Notes: generated from the letters alone by a model not told the origin. A stretch of 60,380 nucleotides of DNA from Darwinimomas sp963643215 (GCA_963643215.1 CAVIJY010000005.1:1-60380); one strand, 5' to 3'; shown: positions 1-8,818, counted from the stretch's first letter. A program made the numbers and translations.

Positions 1-79
1 GAGTAAATCAGGAAACATCAGACAAAAGGCCGAAAATGGCTAAGTAAAAACAAACTAATTCACGAAAGGAGATATTGCT

Positions 80-1279
80 ATGTTGACCAATGAGGAGATT
101 CGCCGCCAGGCTGATTTGTTAAATCAGTATGTGATTGACTGTCGCCGCAGCATTCACCGCTTTGCCGAGGTGAGCGGCAACGAATTCAAGACCAGCGCAT
201 TCATCGAGGAAGAGATAAAGAAATGCAATCTCCCCTATGAAAGAGTGGCAGATACCGGCTGGATAGCAACGCTTGATACGGGAAAGCCGGGCCCGAAGAT
301 CGCCCTGCGCGCAGATATCGATGCGCTTCCGGTACCTGAGGAGGAGAACAATCTCGCAGGACCGAGATGTGTCAGATCCGATGATCCGAAGACAAGCCAT
401 GCATGCGGGCATGATGCCCACAGTGCCATGCTGCTCGGAGCTATGAGAGCATTGGTTGACAACAGAGATTCTCTGACCGGCCAGATATTCTTCTGCTACG
501 AGGAGGGCGAGGAGGACGGAAGAGGCATATGGCAGATGCTTGAGGCAATCAAGACAAAAGGCGCGGATGTCATCTGGGGCATCCATGTATACGCCGGTCT
601 GGATTCCGGAAAGATCTGCGTTTCGGCAGGGCCGCGCATGGCGGGTGCTGCAAGAATCAAACTTAAGGTGGTAGGAAAAGGCGGACACGGCTCGCGTCCG
701 GATATGGCAGCCAATCCGGTTTTCTGCGCGGCGGCCATACTTACAAATACTGCGACTGCATGGGTGAATCAGATCACCGCAGGCCAGACGGTTACACTCG
801 GTGTTACCAGCATCAAGGGCGGAGAGGTCGGCAATGTCATTCCGGATACCGCAGACATAATCGGATCGATGAGATTCTTTGATCCCGATGAGGGCAAGAG
901 GGCAGTAGAGATATTCAAGAAGGTTGCGGAGCACACCGCGATCATGAACAACTGCCGCGCCGAGTTTGCGGATGACTTCAATGTAGCCTGTGAGCCGGTT
1001 ATAAATGATGCTCATTATTCAAAGGTTGCGGAGGATGCTCTGGCAGAGGTGCTTCCGGAAGGCTGCGTATCTCCGTGCGAGCCGTGGTATGCATCCGAGG
1101 GCTTCTCCAACTACAGAAAGGTATGTCCGAGTGTGTTCGCCCATCTGGGTATAAACAACCCGCAGTACGGCTCCGGAGCTCCGCATCACAACGGATTCTT
1201 TGATGTGGATGAGAATGTTCTCAGACTTGGACTCATGTCCACACTCAAGTTTGTAACTGCCGTAGAAGCTGAGTTTTAA
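80..1279 (+). CDS. M20 family amidohydrolase (M20D, aminoacylase / aminobenzoyl-glutamate hydrolase type)
   Basis: A 399-residue cytosolic metallo-amidohydrolase, the usual length for the M20D group. These enzymes cleave N-acyl amino acids or p-aminobenzoyl-glutamate-like amides. The metal-site motif ACGHDAHSAM lies near residues 107-116, EEGEEDGRG supplies the acidic catalytic region near 139-147, and GGHGSRP marks the dimerisation lid near 202-208. No signal peptide is seen. The ATG follows GAAAGGAG. It lies 50 bp upstream of a YfcC-type carrier in the same direction, so the pair probably imports and hydrolyses an acylated amino acid or peptide-like amide. Family assignment is firm; the substrate is not known. 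Confidence 0.93.
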   Translation: MLTNEEIRRQADLLNQYVIDCRRSIHRFAEVSGNEFKTSAFIEEEIKKCNLPYERVADTGWIATLDTGKPGPKIALRADIDALPVPEEENNLAGPRCVRSDDPKTSHACGHDAHSAMLLGAMRALVDNRDSLTGQIFFCYEEGEEDGRGIWQMLEAIKTKGADVIWGIHVYAGLDSGKICVSAGPRMAGAARIKLKVVGKGGHGSRPDMAANPVFCAAAILTNTATAWVNQITAGQTVTLGVTSIKGGEVGNVIPDTADIIGSMRFFDPDEGKRAVEIFKKVAEHTAIMNNCRAEFADDFNVACEPVINDAHYSKVAEDALAEVLPEGCVSPCEPWYASEGFSNYRKVCPSVFAHLGINNPQYGSGAPHHNGFFDVDENVLRLGLMSTLKFVTAVEAEF

Positions 1280-1329
1280 CAGCGGTCACTGATCACGATT
1301 CAATACACAAAACACAGGAGGGACAAGCA

Positions 1330-2736
1330 ATGGCTGAGGCGACAAAAAAGGAGAAGAAGGCATTCAAGATGCCGCATCTTCTCTGGATCATGGTAGGAAT
1401 GATTCTGTTTTGCAGTATATTGACATACATCATACCGGCAGGGCAGTTCGCAACGAATGAGAGCGGCGCCATCATGGGAGACCAGTTCAACTATCTGGAG
1501 ACTAAAACCCCGGTCAACCCTATACAGGCGATATTGCTGATATATCCTGGTCTGATAGGATCGGCGTCCGTCATATTCGCGGTTATGACCTGCGGTGCTG
1601 CCATGCAGGTATTTCTTGATACCAAGAGCTTTGACATACTGCTTGACTGGAGCATATACAAGCTGCAGGGCAAGGGCGAGAGCCTGATCATATCCATCAT
1701 GTTCTGCCTGATGGTTTATCTGGGCGGCTTTGGAGGCTCTGACGCGCTGATAGCAGTCATACCTATAGGCGTTGTTTTTGCCAAGAGATTGAAGCTTGAT
1801 CCGATCACCGGACTTGGAATTACTCTGTTTGCTACGATGATCGGCTTCGGTACAGGACCTACGAAGACATATGTAGTACAGGGCCTTATGGGCACCCGCC
1901 CGTACGGAGCATTTCTCACAAGGTTCATCATCATGAATACCATCATGGTGGCCGGACTCATCATAATGCTTGCGTATGTAAAGAGCATCAGAAAGGATCC
2001 GACGAAATCCCCTATGTACAGTGAAGGCTGGAGACCCGAGGATACTGTCGTTGAGAGCGAGACCAAGGCAGTGACCATGGGAACCAGAACCATCATCAAT
2101 CTGATACTCTTTGTAGGACAGTATGTTGTCATAACCGTCAACGGCCTGATAGGTGACCCCTCATCCATATTTACTGTTATGTCGACCGTTATGATGACCG
2201 TGGCTCTCATACAGGGAGTTGTAGCGGGAATGAAGCCGGATGACATCGCAAACTCATTTGCGAAGGGTCTGCAGAGCATGGCGTTTGTAACATTTGTCAT
2301 AGGTATGGCAAGAACTGTCTCGCTGGTACTGGGAGGCGGCAATGTTCTTCATACCATAGTATACTTCATCACCCGCCCGCTTATGGGGCTTCCGAGATGG
2401 ATATCATCGGTGGGAATGACACTCATCATCGCTATCATCAATCCGATCATACCGTCAGCGACCTCCAAGGCAGCCATCCTGGTTCCCATCCTCAAGCCCA
2501 TCGGAGAGGCACTTGGGATGCAGCCGGAGCTGATAGTACAGGCATTCCAGTTCGGTGACGGATATACAAACCTTGTATCTCCGCTCCTCGGATGGACAGT
2601 CGGCGGAATCGCAATGGCTGGAGTTTCATATGACAAGTGGGTCAAGTGGATATTCCCGAGAATCATGATACTGCTCGGCATATCATGTGGTATCATATTC
2701 CTGATGACAGTGACCGGATGGACAGGAGCGATCTGA
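1330..2736 (+). CDS. YfcC/DcuC-superfamily membrane carrier
   Basis: A 468-residue polytopic protein with about 11-12 hydrophobic segments. It begins with a short lysine-rich cytosolic tail (KKEKKAFKMPH) followed by the YfcC-like first helix ending in YIIPAGQF. The glycine-rich FGGSDALIAVIPIG and the late FGDGYTNLVSPLLGW segment are typical of YfcC proteins, which are usually annotated as C4-dicarboxylate, arginine/ornithine or basic amino acid carriers. The gene starts 50 bp after the M20 amidohydrolase with a good GGAGGG ribosome site, so the two are likely cotranscribed and functionally coupled. Substrate is inferred only from that neighbour. Confidence 0.85.
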   Translation: MAEATKKEKKAFKMPHLLWIMVGMILFCSILTYIIPAGQFATNESGAIMGDQFNYLETKTPVNPIQAILLIYPGLIGSASVIFAVMTCGAAMQVFLDTKSFDILLDWSIYKLQGKGESLIISIMFCLMVYLGGFGGSDALIAVIPIGVVFAKRLKLDPITGLGITLFATMIGFGTGPTKTYVVQGLMGTRPYGAFLTRFIIMNTIMVAGLIIMLAYVKSIRKDPTKSPMYSEGWRPEDTVVESETKAVTMGTRTIINLILFVGQYVVITVNGLIGDPSSIFTVMSTVMMTVALIQGVVAGMKPDDIANSFAKGLQSMAFVTFVIGMARTVSLVLGGGNVLHTIVYFITRPLMGLPRWISSVGMTLIIAIINPIIPSATSKAAILVPILKPIGEALGMQPELIVQAFQFGDGYTNLVSPLLGWTVGGIAMAGVSYDKWVKWIFPRIMILLGISCGIIFLMTVTGWTGAI

Positions 2737-2742
2737 TATAGT

Positions 2743-2863
2743 CCGGGCGGCGGCTGCGGAGAGGCGCGCAGATGTCGCGATACCCGCAGAGCCCCGGAAA
2801 ATGCTTCATATAGAGTGTGAATTTATATGTCCGTAAGGGTGTGATGTGCTCTTACGGACATAT
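2743..2863. other. Hairpin-rich intergenic region between the carrier and the peroxiredoxin-like gene
   Basis: Two structures are visible. A GC-rich imperfect stem joins TCCGGG at about 2743 to CCCGGA near 2800. A perfect 13-bp inverted repeat pairs 2825-2837 (ATATGTCCGTAAG) with 2851-2863. Neither is followed by a convincing T-run, so the second could be a weak terminator for the carrier gene or an operator before the gene at 2880. Confidence 0.5.
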
Positions 2864-2879
2864 TGTATGAGGACAGAAG

Positions 2880-3455
2880 ATGAATACAGAAGCAAAGAGA
2901 CTGGCGGCAGGCGATATATTGCCTGAGTTTATGTATGATACTGCGTTTGAGACCGGAAGGTCATTTGCACAGACCGCCGGCAGAGCCGGCAAAACTGCGC
3001 TTATCTTCCTGCGCTATTTCGGATGCACGCTTTGTCAGTATGATATTCACAGACTGGCCGCAGGATATTCAAGAATCACGGAGGCCGGAGGACAGGCTCT
3101 TGTGGTGCTTCAGTCATCAAGGCAGACCATAGAGAGTCAGCTTCAAAAGGGCGATCTTCCGTTTGAGATCATATGTGATCCGTCCGGTGCGCTCTATGAG
3201 CGCTTTGCCGTACATCCGGCAGCCTCAAAAGCGCGGCTTGCAGATGCGGGAACTGTGGTAAAGCTGGCAAAATCCATGCTCGCGGGCTACAGACACGGAG
3301 CATATGAGGGCGACGAGCTGCAGCTTCCGGCGGCATTTGTCACAGATTCAGACAGACGCATTATATATGCCCACTACGGGCGCAGCGCAGGAGACATACC
3401 GGATGCGTCCGAGATAGCAGAGCATATGCAGCCTGGCAACGGCGAGGCCGGATGA
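2880..3455 (+). CDS. AhpC/TSA-family peroxiredoxin-like protein
   Basis: A 191-residue thioredoxin-fold protein of the AhpC/TSA redoxin group. The segment FLRYFGCTLCQYDI near residues 42-55 places a CxxC pair where peroxiredoxins carry the peroxidatic cysteine, and VVLQSS.QTIESQ downstream follows the redoxin pattern. These proteins reduce peroxides or act as thiol oxidoreductases in the cytosol. No signal peptide is seen. It is a single gene, separated from the upstream carrier by a hairpin region and from the downstream MBL-fold gene by about 110 bp. Whether the CxxC makes it a peroxidase or a disulfide reductase cannot be decided here. Confidence 0.8.
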   Translation: MNTEAKRLAAGDILPEFMYDTAFETGRSFAQTAGRAGKTALIFLRYFGCTLCQYDIHRLAAGYSRITEAGGQALVVLQSSRQTIESQLQKGDLPFEIICDPSGALYERFAVHPAASKARLADAGTVVKLAKSMLAGYRHGAYEGDELQLPAAFVTDSDRRIIYAHYGRSAGDIPDASEIAEHMQPGNGEAG

Positions 3456-3522
3456 TACTGCCGACTGACATCCTTCAATCTGACATAAAAGAACCGGGGT
3501 ATCCTCACATGACGGTGGATTT

Positions 3523-3543
3523 ATGATATGATTCAGATATCAT
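3523..3543. promoter_or_regulatory. Inverted repeat overlapping a possible extended -10 before the MBL-fold gene
   Basis: ATGATAT (3523-3529) and ATATCAT (3537-3543) form a perfect 7-bp inverted repeat with a 7-nt centre. The TG-A-TATGAT inside it resembles an extended -10 element. It lies about 25 bp before the start at 3569. No good -35 is visible, so this is a tentative promoter/operator. Confidence 0.3.
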
Positions 3544-3568
3544 CGTTATATAAGAAGGGGGTACTGAC

Positions 3569-4393
3569 ATGGATTACAATGCATTTAAACTCAGATGGTT
3601 TGTTGAAAACTGCTGCGAGATCAAGCTTCCGAGCGGAAAAACGATAGTCATCGATCCTATGCTCAGCAAGGACAAGGATTCGGATGATATGTGGAAAAAG
3701 CAGTTTTACTCTGGCTTTGGTCCGGAGGATCTCGAGGGATGCGATACCATCATCATCAGCCATGTGCACGGGGATCATATAGCGTCGCTCGCCGAAACAT
3801 ATGACAGGTTCGGCGCGCCCATCATGATCAACGGCATCACGGCTCCTGCTCTTATGATGCATGAGGATATAGCTCCGGGAGCATTTATCCCGGTTTCTGT
3901 GGGCACCACGCTGAATTTCGATGAATACAAGCTGACGATGCTTGCGGGACGCCATACGCCGAGAGTTACCGCTCCAAAGCCGAGTGAGACAAAGCTTTTC
4001 GCCGGAGATGAAGCAGAGAAGAGATTCGGGCTGCTGGGCTCGATTGTAAACAACAACTATCTGATCACTCTCAAGAACAACTTCCGTATAGCTCTTGATT
4101 CCGGCCTGTACGAGGGAGATATCTCGGAATGGGAGAAATACAAGCCCAATCTGGTGCTTCGTCACTATGAGCCGGATGCGGACTATCATGTAGAGAGTTT
4201 CGCCGAGATACTGCAGCGCTCAGGCGCTCAGTATATACTCCCGCTGTGCGTGCAGAAATACAGCCTTGAGGAGCGCGAGGAGATATCGGCAAAGGTCAAT
4301 GAATACTGCGCGTCACACGGCATACCGGGACGATCCATAGTACCCGTGGCAGGACAGTGGATGACCTTCAATCTCGGATATACGATCGGATAA
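3569..4393 (+). CDS. MBL-fold metallo-hydrolase
   Basis: A 274-residue metallo-beta-lactamase-fold protein. The zinc motif HVHGDH (HxHxDH) occurs near residues 69-74, after the strand TIIIS. A later GRHTPR and a C-terminal LPLCVQKYS segment fit an UlaG-like or general MBL-fold hydrolase that acts on cytosolic phospho- or lactone substrates. The ATG at 3569 is preceded by AAGAAGGGGG. It is followed 80 bp later by the pseudouridine synthase. The substrate cannot be inferred. Confidence 0.85.
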   Translation: MDYNAFKLRWFVENCCEIKLPSGKTIVIDPMLSKDKDSDDMWKKQFYSGFGPEDLEGCDTIIISHVHGDHIASLAETYDRFGAPIMINGITAPALMMHEDIAPGAFIPVSVGTTLNFDEYKLTMLAGRHTPRVTAPKPSETKLFAGDEAEKRFGLLGSIVNNNYLITLKNNFRIALDSGLYEGDISEWEKYKPNLVLRHYEPDADYHVESFAEILQRSGAQYILPLCVQKYSLEEREEISAKVNEYCASHGIPGRSIVPVAGQWMTFNLGYTIG

Positions 4394-4472
4394 AAATAAA
4401 TGAGGCAGGCGCATGAAGATGCTGCGGATGTCACCGGCATCCGCAGGACGGCGAAGGCGTACGGAGGGCTGT

Positions 4473-5192
4473 ATGCGGCTGGATAAATTTCTGGCGGCTG
4501 CGGGGGTCGGCTCCCGCAGCGATGTAAAAAAGGTGATAGCCAATGGAGGCATCAAGGTAAACGGCATCGTCTGCAAGGATCCCTCAAGACATATAGATGA
4601 GGAAAATGACAGCGTAAGCCGGGGAGAAATGCCTATCACCTTCAGAAGGTATGTATATTTCATGCTGAACAAGCCGCAGGGCGTGATAAGTGCGAGCCGA
4701 TCCGGCGCCTTCTCCAAGGAAAGAACCTGTGTGGATCTGATAGAGAAGGAGACACATCGGGAGCTTTTTCCTGTAGGAAGACTTGACAAGGATACCGAGG
4801 GTCTGCTTCTCATCACTGATGACGGGCAGCTGGCACATGAGCTTTTATCTCCCAAAAAGCATGTAGACAAGGTGTATTATGCCGAGCTTGAGCGGGTGCT
4901 GTCAGAGGCTGACAGAGAAAGGCTGGAGGCAGGCCTGGATATAGGCGATCCGCAGCCGACGCTTCCGGCGCGAGTCAGAATGGTCGACAGCTGCAGAATC
5001 GAGATCACTATCCACGAGGGAAGATTTCATCAGATAAAGCGGATGCTTGAGGCGGTAGGCAACAGAGTCACATATCTCAAGCGGCTTCAGATGGGATCTG
5101 TGAAGCTGGATGAGTCATTGAATCCGGGCGAATACAGGGCGCTGACATGCGAAGAGCTTGAAAATCTGAACAAAAATCGGGTACGGCACTGA
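4473..5192 (+). CDS. 16S/23S rRNA pseudouridine synthase, RsuA/RluB family
   Basis: The S4 RNA-binding domain opens with MRLDKFLAAAGVGSRSDVKK. The catalytic motif GRLDKDTEGLLLITDDG follows near residues 102-118, with the aspartate of GRLD as nucleophile. The enzyme isomerises a uridine in rRNA to pseudouridine. An in-frame ATG exists at 4413, but 4473 is preferred: it has GGAGGG 5 bp upstream and matches the conserved N-terminus, giving 239 residues. Its stop codon lies in the loop of a long inverted repeat that ends the convergent shikimate kinase transcript. RsuA and RluB/E/F specificities cannot be separated by eye. Confidence 0.92.
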   Translation: MRLDKFLAAAGVGSRSDVKKVIANGGIKVNGIVCKDPSRHIDEENDSVSRGEMPITFRRYVYFMLNKPQGVISASRSGAFSKERTCVDLIEKETHRELFPVGRLDKDTEGLLLITDDGQLAHELLSPKKHVDKVYYAELERVLSEADRERLEAGLDIGDPQPTLPARVRMVDSCRIEITIHEGRFHQIKRMLEAVGNRVTYLKRLQMGSVKLDESLNPGEYRALTCEELENLNKNRVRH

Positions 5193-5209
5193 ATGTGCCG
5201 TACCCGATT
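5175..5209 (-). terminator. Intrinsic terminator of the shikimate kinase transcript, overlapping the end of the pseudouridine synthase gene
   Basis: A perfect 15-bp stem (5175-5189 with 5195-5209) closes a TGAAT loop. On the minus strand the stem is followed by TTTG, so it is oriented for aroK. The loop carries the TGA stop of the plus-strand pseudouridine synthase gene, so the same hairpin may also terminate that transcript. Confidence 0.85.
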
Positions 5210-5359
5210 CTAACTGGTGCGAAGCAATGCGACCAAAGCAGAATAGATGCCGCTTTGAGGCGGAAAACTCGCGAATCGTATTTTGCGAATGATTCTGACT
5301 GTGATGATCGTGAGTATAGCGGTCTTTGCAGCAGGACTGTATTCTGAAGTCACATGCGG

Positions 5360-5866
5360 TTACACGGAGCGGAGCCTGCGATCAATCTCCTCAACGACCT
5401 GTCTTATATTTTTGCCGGAGCAGCTTATCGTGATCTCGGCATATTTTTCATAAAGCGGCCGGCGCTCCTCATAGAGGTCATGAAGCGTCTGACCGGGACG
5501 AAGCGTTACTCCCCGGGCCTTTAGATCACCGAGACGCTCCGCGAGCTCCTTTTCCGGAATCTGAAGATATATCACATGGCCGATATCGCTGAGATGCGCC
5601 ATGCCCTTCGGCTCATATACGGCGCTTCCGCCGGTGGCGATAACATATCTGTCAAAATCAAGAGAAGCATTGACATCACTCTCTATCTCCCAGAAGCCCT
5701 CGATACCATGCTCGGATATCAGCTCGCTGAGCAGATGTCCGGTACGCTCCTGTATCATCAGGTCGCTGTCGCAGAACTGGTATCCGAGACGCTTTGCCAG
5801 AACAACACCGACGGTGCTTTTGCCGGCACCGGGCATGCCGATGAGAATGATGTTATGCTTCTTCAT
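5360..5866 (-). CDS. aroK: Shikimate kinase
   Basis: A 168-residue P-loop kinase that phosphorylates shikimate at the 3-hydroxyl in chorismate synthesis. The Walker A motif GMPGAGKST lies at about residues 10-18. The shikimate-binding DSDLMIQERTG follows, then ATGGSAVYE (the GGG-like motif) and the lid region with LRPGQTLHDLYEERRPLYEK. Length is typical for AroK. The ATG is preceded by AGGAG at a 9-bp spacing. It appears to be monocistronic, with its terminator at 5175-5209. No other shikimate-pathway gene is nearby. Confidence 0.95.
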   Translation of the reverse strand: MKKHNIILIGMPGAGKSTVGVVLAKRLGYQFCDSDLMIQERTGHLLSELISEHGIEGFWEIESDVNASLDFDRYVIATGGSAVYEPKGMAHLSDIGHVIYLQIPEKELAERLGDLKARGVTLRPGQTLHDLYEERRPLYEKYAEITISCSGKNIRQVVEEIDRRLRSV

Positions 5867-5886
5867 ATGTACTAGCTCCTGTCAGG

Positions 5887-5937
5887 CCTGCCGGACGGCA
5901 GGTGCATGCAGGAGCCCAGAGAGGAGTCGCCTGCATG
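5887..5937 (-). other. Paired hairpins between the ECF component and shikimate kinase
   Basis: CCTGCC-GGAC-GGCAGG (5887-5902) forms a compact hairpin. CATGCAGG (5905-5912) pairs with CCTGCATG (5930-5937). They lie just downstream of the minus-strand ECF gene and may mark its transcript end, but no T-run follows. Confidence 0.35.
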
Positions 5938-5942
5938 AAAAC

Positions 5943-6548
5943 TCAGATCTCTCTGAACAGGCCGGCCTTCTTGAGCGCAGGTCTGATAGCCGCATACATG
6001 ATGACAGCCAGAACAGAGTTGATGATCGCGTTAATAAATGTCGTGTATGTAGTGAGCGCAAGCAGAGCCTTGATCGCTGATGCGGCCTTGTCTGCATTGG
6101 GCGTAAGCACAGTATACCATACATATTTGAGTGACGGTTCAAAAACACAGTTAAAAGCAAGACCCGCGATAGCGGCGAGAGCCGACCACTTTGTTATATA
6201 ACCGGCCGGATGATCCTTTGACAGATGTCCGAGCTTGTGAGCCACAGTGCCGGATACCAGTCCTATCATGAACTTGCAGATAAATGTTCGCGGCGCCGAT
6301 GCGGCAAATCCGCCCAGAACGTCAGCAAGGGACAGACCTACGGCTCCTGCGAGTCCGCCGTATACGCCGCCGGTAAGAAATGACCCGAGGACCACGAATG
6401 AATTGCCTATGTGAATCTTGGTTCCGCTTGCGTTAAACGCCGGAAATACGGCATAGCCCGCATAGCACAGTGCCGCCATCATAGCGGCGGTGGCCAGTGT
6501 TACTGTTTTATCACGCTTTGCAGCGGATTCCTTTGCAGCTGCTTCCAT
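5943..6548 (-). CDS. ECF transporter S component (riboflavin/HMP-like family)
   Basis: About 201 residues with five to six membrane segments. KIHIGNSFVVLGSFLTGG followed by a GGLAGAVGLSLADVLGG stretch is the signature of the S (substrate-capture) subunit of energy-coupling-factor vitamin importers. It works with the shared EcfAA'T module, which is not in this window. The start at 6548 has GGGAGG 8 bp upstream; a longer in-frame start at 6602 has none. No known vitamin riboswitch was recognised before it, so the vitamin carried is unknown. A role in cobalamin-related nutrition is not supported by sequence. Confidence 0.88.
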   Translation of the reverse strand: MEAAAKESAAKRDKTVTLATAAMMAALCYAGYAVFPAFNASGTKIHIGNSFVVLGSFLTGGVYGGLAGAVGLSLADVLGGFAASAPRTFICKFMIGLVSGTVAHKLGHLSKDHPAGYITKWSALAAIAGLAFNCVFEPSLKYVWYTVLTPNADKAASAIKALLALTTYTTFINAIINSVLAVIMYAAIRPALKKAGLFREI

Positions 6549-6932
6549 AACATTTACCTCCCGTAGATGAGCTTTTATCTTTGTAAGATGAATGATAGAC
6601 ACAAACTGAATATATTAAAATAACCAAAACATGAGAAATATATATGACCAGATAAAAACGATTTGTATCTGCACTTTATCTGCTCAACACCTGCCGTATT
6701 TCAATGTGAATCGACTGTCTGCAGGCAAATTCGCGCTTGAAATTGGCCGGTCACAACGAGGTTTTCCGAAGGGAATGCTGGATTGGATGGATAGTTACAA
6801 TGATTTTGCGTGGGTTTTGTGATAGAATCATCGGGATGCTGCAAAGGCGGCCACAGGATGCACGACGGTGAGGACGAGGTTCGTGAATATAGAATGCGGC
6901 AGCGATACTGCGAAAACGGAAGGAATGAGAAT
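6549..6932. other. Intergenic region without a recognised gene
   Basis: This 384-bp divergent stretch separates the ECF component (minus) from the HicB-like gene (plus). Only short ORFs without good ribosome sites are seen. A TG-A-TAGAAT extended -10-like element at 6820-6828 could serve the HicB-like gene. No tRNA, known riboswitch or repeat was recognised. Confidence 0.4.
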
Positions 6933-7205
6933 ATGAAATTTGTATATCCCGCGATCATAAAGGAAACGAGTGACGGGTTCTACGGATATTTTCCGGATCT
7001 CGATATGTGCGAGGCCACGGGAAGCACACTGATGCAGCTTGAGGAACATCTGAAGGATGCCTGCATGGACTGGATCACACTGGAGCTTGATGAAGGAGGC
7101 TCACTCCCGGAGTGGAGCACCGAGGACGATCTGAAGCTCAAGGAGGATGAACGCTACCAGTATATCGCAGTAAACATCCGCTTCATGCCCGGATATGACG
7201 AATGA
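6933..7205 (+). CDS. HicB-like (type II antitoxin-like) protein, no HicA partner
   Basis: A 90-residue protein starting MKFVYPAIIKE. The pattern YPAIIKETSDGFYGYFPDLDMCEATGSTLMQLEEHLKDA matches the partial RNase H-like fold of HicB antitoxins: a beta strand, the YFPDLDxC turn, then a helix. The ATG at 6933 follows GGAAGGAA; the longer frame from 6810 lacks support. Canonical HicB often carries a C-terminal DNA-binding helix, which is not obvious here. No HicA-like gene adjoins it: the gene ends 4 bp from the convergent lipoprotein gene. It may therefore be a solitary HicB-fold protein rather than an antitoxin. Confidence 0.75.
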   Translation: MKFVYPAIIKETSDGFYGYFPDLDMCEATGSTLMQLEEHLKDACMDWITLELDEGGSLPEWSTEDDLKLKEDERYQYIAVNIRFMPGYDE

Positions 7206-7209
7206 ACCA

Positions 7210-8613
7210 TCATCTAAGTCTCGCGAGATAGTTGAGCTCGTCCATGCCGTCGGCCTCGCCACTTATGATTGAGCGAAAATCCTCGAGCAGCCCGGGGACA
7301 GCCGTAACCTGCTGGTAGACATTGGCTCCGGTGCACCATACATTACCATCCTTGACAGCCTTGCAATCGGCAAGGAGCGAATTTCTGGCGATCAGGCTTT
7401 GCATGTCCTTTACTGTCTTGTCCTTGTTATTGTTGTAAATCAATATATCCACATCCCGCACGGCGGCATAGAATGCCTCCATATCAATCTTCATCGAAGC
7501 ATTGTCCGAGTCCGCAGAATCGATATCCTCAAATGCATAGTTTCCTCCGGCAAGCATGATCGTCTTGATAAGATAGTTGCCGGGAAGTCTTATGGATGCC
7601 TCACCTGAGGAATTGACATAAAAATATGCAAAGGTCTTGTCGCTTTTTTCATTGATGGCGCAGGCCTCAAACCGTTCCCGCATATCAGCAAAGGCCGCTT
7701 CAGCCTCTTCGCTGTGTCCGGTGAGCAGTCCCATAAGACGAACCCATTCGGCTCTTCCCATAGGATGAGACTCTGCGCTTGTGCGCTCGATCATCACGGT
7801 ATATCCAAGCTCATGGAGCTTGTCAAGCGTTGATGCGCTGTGATAGATATCACTGTTTTCCATGACAAAATCAATATCGGATACGGCGATGATCTCGAAA
7901 TCGGGATCGCTGTATTTGCCCACATATGTGATATCGCCCTTGTCCATGGCATCGCGGACGCTCTGTATAGTCCAGTTCTTGTATTCTGTGCCTACCAGCT
8001 TCACTTGATTCATACCGCCGCATTTGTCCAGCAGATCCAGAGTTGAGGTAGAGGCTGCATATATGCTCCTGAGCGGACCGTTTATGATCCGGCAGTCACC
8101 GGTCATGCCGTCGGGAGCCTCGATGCCGTCGGGAAGCAGCAGAAATTGCTGGTCTGTTCCGATGCAGATGAGAGCCCGTCCCTCGCTGTCGTAGTCCACG
8201 GAGAACTCCTGCGCATAGACAAGCTCCATGCTGTCTGTAACCTCAAACCACGATGGTATCTCATGAGCGAGAGGTGCTGCAAAATCGCCGGAGGCTTCTG
8301 ATGCTTCGACGGCTGCCGATCCTTCCGCAGAGGCCGCAGCAGTTACGTCGCCGGAAGCTGAGTCTGCTGCGGCTGCCGTTGAGTCAGCCGCTGTGTCTGC
8401 AGCAGCATTGGTTGACGCCTCTGCTGCGGATGATACGGAAGATGAGGAGGCTGCAAAGCCATCGCCTGTCTTTGATGAGCATCCGGCAAGGGCAGAAACC
8501 GCAAGCAGCGCCGCAAGCGAGACAGGAAGGATGCGTCTCCGTCCCATGCCGGAGGATTTTTCTGTACAGATTTTTTGTGGTGCCGTTTTTATTGCTTTTT
8601 TCATATTCATCAT
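7210..8613 (-). CDS. ABC transporter substrate-binding lipoprotein (Fe/B12-type, BtuF/FhuD fold)
   Basis: About 467 residues. A signal peptide ends in the lipobox ALAGC (Cys near residue 45), followed by an Ala/Ser-rich linker of about 60 residues and a periplasmic-binding-protein-2 domain from about residue 120 to the end. This fold binds cobalamin, cobinamide, siderophores or haem on the cell surface. It is clearly paralogous to the product of 8819-10537: both share stretches such as STLDL.DKC, YVGKYS.PDFE and RLPG.Y. The start at 8613 has AAGGA 10 bp upstream; ATG 8622 would abut it. No permease or ATPase adjoins. The divergent cobalamin operon suggests a corrinoid or metal ligand, by context only. 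Confidence 0.82.
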   Translation of the reverse strand: MMNMKKAIKTAPQKICTEKSSGMGRRRILPVSLAALLAVSALAGCSSKTGDGFAASSSSVSSAAEASTNAAADTAADSTAAAADSASGDVTAAASAEGSAAVEASEASGDFAAPLAHEIPSWFEVTDSMELVYAQEFSVDYDSEGRALICIGTDQQFLLLPDGIEAPDGMTGDCRIINGPLRSIYAASTSTLDLLDKCGGMNQVKLVGTEYKNWTIQSVRDAMDKGDITYVGKYSDPDFEIIAVSDIDFVMENSDIYHSASTLDKLHELGYTVMIERTSAESHPMGRAEWVRLMGLLTGHSEEAEAAFADMRERFEACAINEKSDKTFAYFYVNSSGEASIRLPGNYLIKTIMLAGGNYAFEDIDSADSDNASMKIDMEAFYAAVRDVDILIYNNNKDKTVKDMQSLIARNSLLADCKAVKDGNVWCTGANVYQQVTAVPGLLEDFRSIISGEADGMDELNYLARLR

Positions 8614-8640
8614 GATTCTCATATCCTTAATGTTGGTTAG

Positions 8641-8675
8641 GTTACAGTGTCAAAACTCATCTCCCACGACATGCT
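8641..8675 (-). repeat. Partial copy (3' end) of the 187-bp structured repeat
   Basis: On the minus strand these 35 bp match the last part of the repeat found in full at 51134-51320: CATGTCGTGGGAGATGAG followed by TTTTGACACTGTAAC. It ends 27 bp before the lipoprotein start at 8613, almost the same distance (28 bp) as the full copy has to the MATE start. The upstream two-thirds of the repeat is not recognisable here. Confidence 0.85.
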
Positions 8676-8818
8676 CTTTACATGTTCTTTGCATGCATGT
8701 ACCTGATGCTGTTGCCTGATTCCGGTGCCGAGCCCGGGTGCACCCGAACCGATGTTGCGCGATTGAGCGGATCTCTCCGGGTATCTCATTCCGATGGTGT
8801 TCTGATATGCGGCAGCCA

